A DNA stretch of 64,000 bases from Copromyces sp. CBS 386.78 (lineage: Eukaryota; Ascomycota; Sordariomycetes; Sordariales; Sordariaceae). The notes under the pieces were generated by a model, which was not told the origin of the DNA, made no database searches, and saw only the letters and a program-made list of their open reading frames with translations. Positions 61,681 through 64,000 of the stretch are shown in pieces. The translations under genes were made by a program, and so were the position numbers. The first letter of the stretch is position 1; the number at the start of each line of letters is the position of its first letter. Where the stretch lies: NCBI GenBank assembly GCA_030685235.1, contig MU839100.1, positions 124,001 through 188,000 on the forward strand, in the 5' to 3' direction.

Positions 61681-62013
61681 GATAGTCCGAGCGGAGGTGG
61701 CTGAGTGAATGAGACTAGCCGAGTCAGTTTATCTTTTTCAAGCAACGAAGAAATGGGCGACAACATAGACCGGAAAGAAAACTGAGAGATGAGCAGCATC
61801 ATGAAAACGTGGAAGTGGTTAAAAATGTCTTGGCATCGCTAATTGGGCACTTGGGAGTCCACTATTGGCATAGTGCTTTCAGAAAGTTTATCAAATCATT
61901 TGAAGTTGGGATGAACTACTACTCGTCGGTTAGGTTGAGTGGGCCACCCTCTGGGGGCCTCGCTTACATAACAAGCCAACCGACTCTAGGCTCCTCCTAG
62001 AGTCGGATTTTTT
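61681..62013 (+). other. Un-RIPed island ending in hairpin plus T6; possible pol III-type or SINE-like unit
   Basis: About 330 bp with normal dinucleotides inside RIPed DNA. Near its left end TGGCTGAGTGA (61698-61708) resembles a tRNA-type A box. At its right end a perfect 11-bp stem CCGACTCTAGG/CCTAGAGTCGG with loop CTCCT (61980-62006) is followed by A and six T, a typical pol III stop. No B box (GGTTCGANNCC) was found and it does not fold as a tRNA by eye. An open frame of 63 codons here has no ATG start and no motif. Its identity is uncertain. Confidence 0.4.
61980..62013 (+). terminator. Perfect 11-bp hairpin followed by T6
   Basis: Stem 61980-61990 with 61996-62006, loop CTCCT, T run at 62008-62013. 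In a nuclear genome the T run could stop RNA polymerase III. The hairpin could equally be a transposon end. Confidence 0.4.
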
Positions 62014-62149
62014 ACTTATAACGCGTAAGGTTTATAACGGTTAGATATTTAGGTACTACAACAACAACACCAGTTTTTACTACATAACACTATAAATAAT
62101 ATTAACCTACTCGTTTCGTTAAACTCTATCTTTTATATATATTTTTACT

Positions 62150-62800
62150 ATGCCCATATTCGATCCCGACGTTATATTTTATATAGAGAAGGCTGCCCGC
62201 TACTTTCTTATAGGCTAGACCGCTACAGTTACCCGGGCTACTACTATACGTTCGAAGACTAATAATAAGGCTAGAAATAAGGGAAAGATTATATATAAGA
62301 ATATAAGAGAGAGGTTTAACGTTAATAAAACTATTATTAAAAAATACGTAATATTTATTAAGGATAAGAAGCTATTATTAACCGGGAAAAATATATACCG
62401 CCCTAATACTTTAACCGAAGACGAAAATAAAACTTTTAATATTGTAATTTAAATCGCTAACCGTAGCTACTTCCCTATAAATAATAAAACTTTTATTTCT
62501 TTAGCTAATTAATTTCGTAATTAATAATTCTACCTTCCTTCTACTTCGTTATATAAAAATTAGCCTATCGAATAGCGTAAGAAATATCCGGAATTCGAAT
62601 TCAAAGCGGCCAATTTTAAAAATATAAAGAAAATAAGCGCCGAAACCTAATTAGAAGGACTAAAAGTATAATTTAAACAGGTAAAAACTATATATAATAG
62701 CTTTAATATAAAGGAAAAGAATATTTAAAATATAAATAAGTCTCCCTTCTAAATAGGGGAAATTAAAGGAAATATAAAGGTAAACTACATTATATACCCT
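62150..62800 (+). mobile_element. RIP-degraded pogo/Fot1-type transposase remnant
   Basis: From the ATG at 62150 one frame runs for about 210 codons with only TAA/TAG stops. It shows the layout of a pogo/Fot1 (Tc1-mariner superfamily) transposase: an N-terminal DNA-binding part (AARYFLIG, later RERFNVNKTIIKKY), the region RKKYPEFEFKAANF, and then the block just before the first catalytic Asp (FKQVKTIYNSFNIKEKNI followed by NINKSPF). The expected Trp codons now read as stops. Further downstream the frame decays. Non-functional. Confidence 0.65.
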
Positions 62801-64000
62801 TATATTACTTTATTATACTTCCTTATACTAATTACTATAATTACAAATATTATTTATAAAGAATAAAGCCTATACGAAAAGGGTAATATTTAATCCTAAT
62901 AATAAAGATAGTTTAATTACCATTAATACTATCTCTACTATTGCAAAAAGTATACCTTCCTTCCTAATTTTCAAAGTATTAATTATAATAAATTTAATAT
63001 AATAAACATTAATTACAATTTATCTTATTCGATTTTATATAAATAACGTTAATTATAATTTATTTAACTAGATTTTATATAAATATAAGGTAATATATAA
63101 GCTAATTATAAAGTAAACCTAAATATAATTATTACGTATACCCTAATTAAGTATAATAATATACAACGAAGACTATAATAAATACGCTACTTTAATAAGT
63201 ATTTTTTAAATTATCCCCCTCTTTTAATAATACTATTAAAGAATAGTTTAATATATTATTAAATTCTCCCCCTCCCTTTAAAAGACTAGAGCTTTCTAAT
63301 AGTAATACTATATTTATAAACTTCTTAATAAAATTTAAAGTATATAGGGTATTATTTATAAATAGTTTCGAGGCTTATAAAAATTTAACTATCCTATAAT
63401 ATTATTAAACGTTTAATATTATACTTTTTACCTTACCTTCATATATTAATTATATCTTTTAACTATTTAATATTAAAATTTACTAAATAATTAAAAAAGT
63501 TCACTAAAAAGTATTAATTATAGAAATAGTTAGCGGGACTATTTCTATTAGCCGTATAATATTTCTAAATAATTAGAAGAAAATTAAAAAGGCTAAATTT
63601 ATTCGTAATAATATTTATAAAGGATAAGAGAAAATTAAGTTATAGCCGTTAAAACTAAAAATACTTCTTAATAAGCTTCGTAAAACTATAAAGGCACGGT
63701 AAAAACCCTTATTGCCTAAACGATTAGAGGTTATAATTCTATAAAAAGTCTAATATATAGAAACCGTATAATAAGATTAACGTAGCGCGTCAACGTAATT
63801 ATAATATTATTATTGATTCTAGGAGAGATCTAGAATTAATACGTTAATACGTACGGCTATATATATATATATATATAGTATATACCTACCCTACGTCAAG
63901 CGTAGTAGGTAGGGGGTCCTTCTATAAGGGAAATTACGTATTAATACCCTTTTTAGAGAAAAAATAGCGATATTTTCATCGCTATATATATATAAGCGCC
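62801..64000. repeat. RIP-mutated AT-rich sequence to window end
   Basis: Continues the AT-rich block; 62,800-63,000 may be the decayed 3' half of the pogo-type element. The final 220 bp contain several short palindromes: TTCTAG/CTAGAA at about 63,811, CCTACCCTACG/CGTAGTAGGTAGG at 63,887-63,914, TAGCGAT/ATCGCTA at about 63,967. They also hold an inverted ATTAATACGT/ACGTATTAAT pair, perhaps an element end. Confidence 0.6.

Noticed and set aside
42661..64000. Centromere core of linkage group I
   Set aside because: ad-3A is genetically near that centromere, but the window cannot separate centromere from interstitial heterochromatin; CenH3 data would be needed.
42661..64000. Mitochondrial DNA insertion to explain the high AT content
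   Set aside because: Loss of CpA/TpG with survival of CpG and CC/GG fits RIP; no mitochondrial gene or tRNA was recognised.
1..64000. CRISPR array, bacterial operon or prophage
   Set aside because: No regular spaced repeats and no bacterial gene organisation; the window is eukaryotic with spliceosomal introns.

Overview
The window is nuclear DNA of a filamentous ascomycete, very probably a Neurospora (N. crassa or a close relative). Four things point there: short introns with fungal splice signals, gene families typical of Sordariomycetes, a SAICAR synthase gene that would be ad-3A of linkage group I, and above all a 21-kb AT-rich block with the dinucleotide signature of repeat-induced point mutation (RIP). 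The species call is inference.

Bases 1-42,040 are ordinary euchromatin with ten recognisable protein genes. From left to right they are: a hybrid histidine kinase (-, cut by the window start in its receiver domain), SAICAR synthase ad-3A (-), a GPI-anchored aspartic protease (+), an RBM5/RBM10-type splicing factor (-, four exons), the molybdopterin synthase catalytic subunit MoaE (+), an oligopeptide transporter (-, four exons), a proline/serine-rich disordered protein (-), a mitochondrial HAD hydrolase of the HDHD5/CECR5 type (-, two exons), a coiled-coil protein (-, 5' end unresolved) and a DUF3433 membrane protein (-, two exons). They are housekeeping or single-function genes with no sign of a shared pathway. 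Exon boundaries were set by eye from GT/AG sites, branch-point-like CTAAC/CTGAC motifs and frame continuity. Intergenic spaces are long (0.4-4 kb) and no tRNA or rRNA gene was seen.

At 42,043-42,491, at the junction, lies a 449-bp element with about 125-bp terminal inverted repeats and a TA target duplication. After about 170 bp of normal sequence the composition collapses to RIP-saturated DNA (about 42,660 to the end). There CpA and TpG are almost absent, and the surviving reading frames are broken mainly by TAA/TAG. This block holds decayed transposon-like frames, including a pogo/Fot1-type transposase at 62.15 kb, plus tandem duplications whose copies differ only by transitions and many short degenerate palindromes.

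Two small islands inside it are largely un-RIPed. One is a 418-bp hAT-like MITE with an intact 8-bp target duplication (48,501-48,918). The other is a roughly 330-bp sequence ending in a perfect hairpin plus T6 (61,681-62,013). The block is presumably constitutive heterochromatin. Whether it is pericentromeric or interstitial cannot be decided from this window, although ad-3A is classically linked to centromere I.
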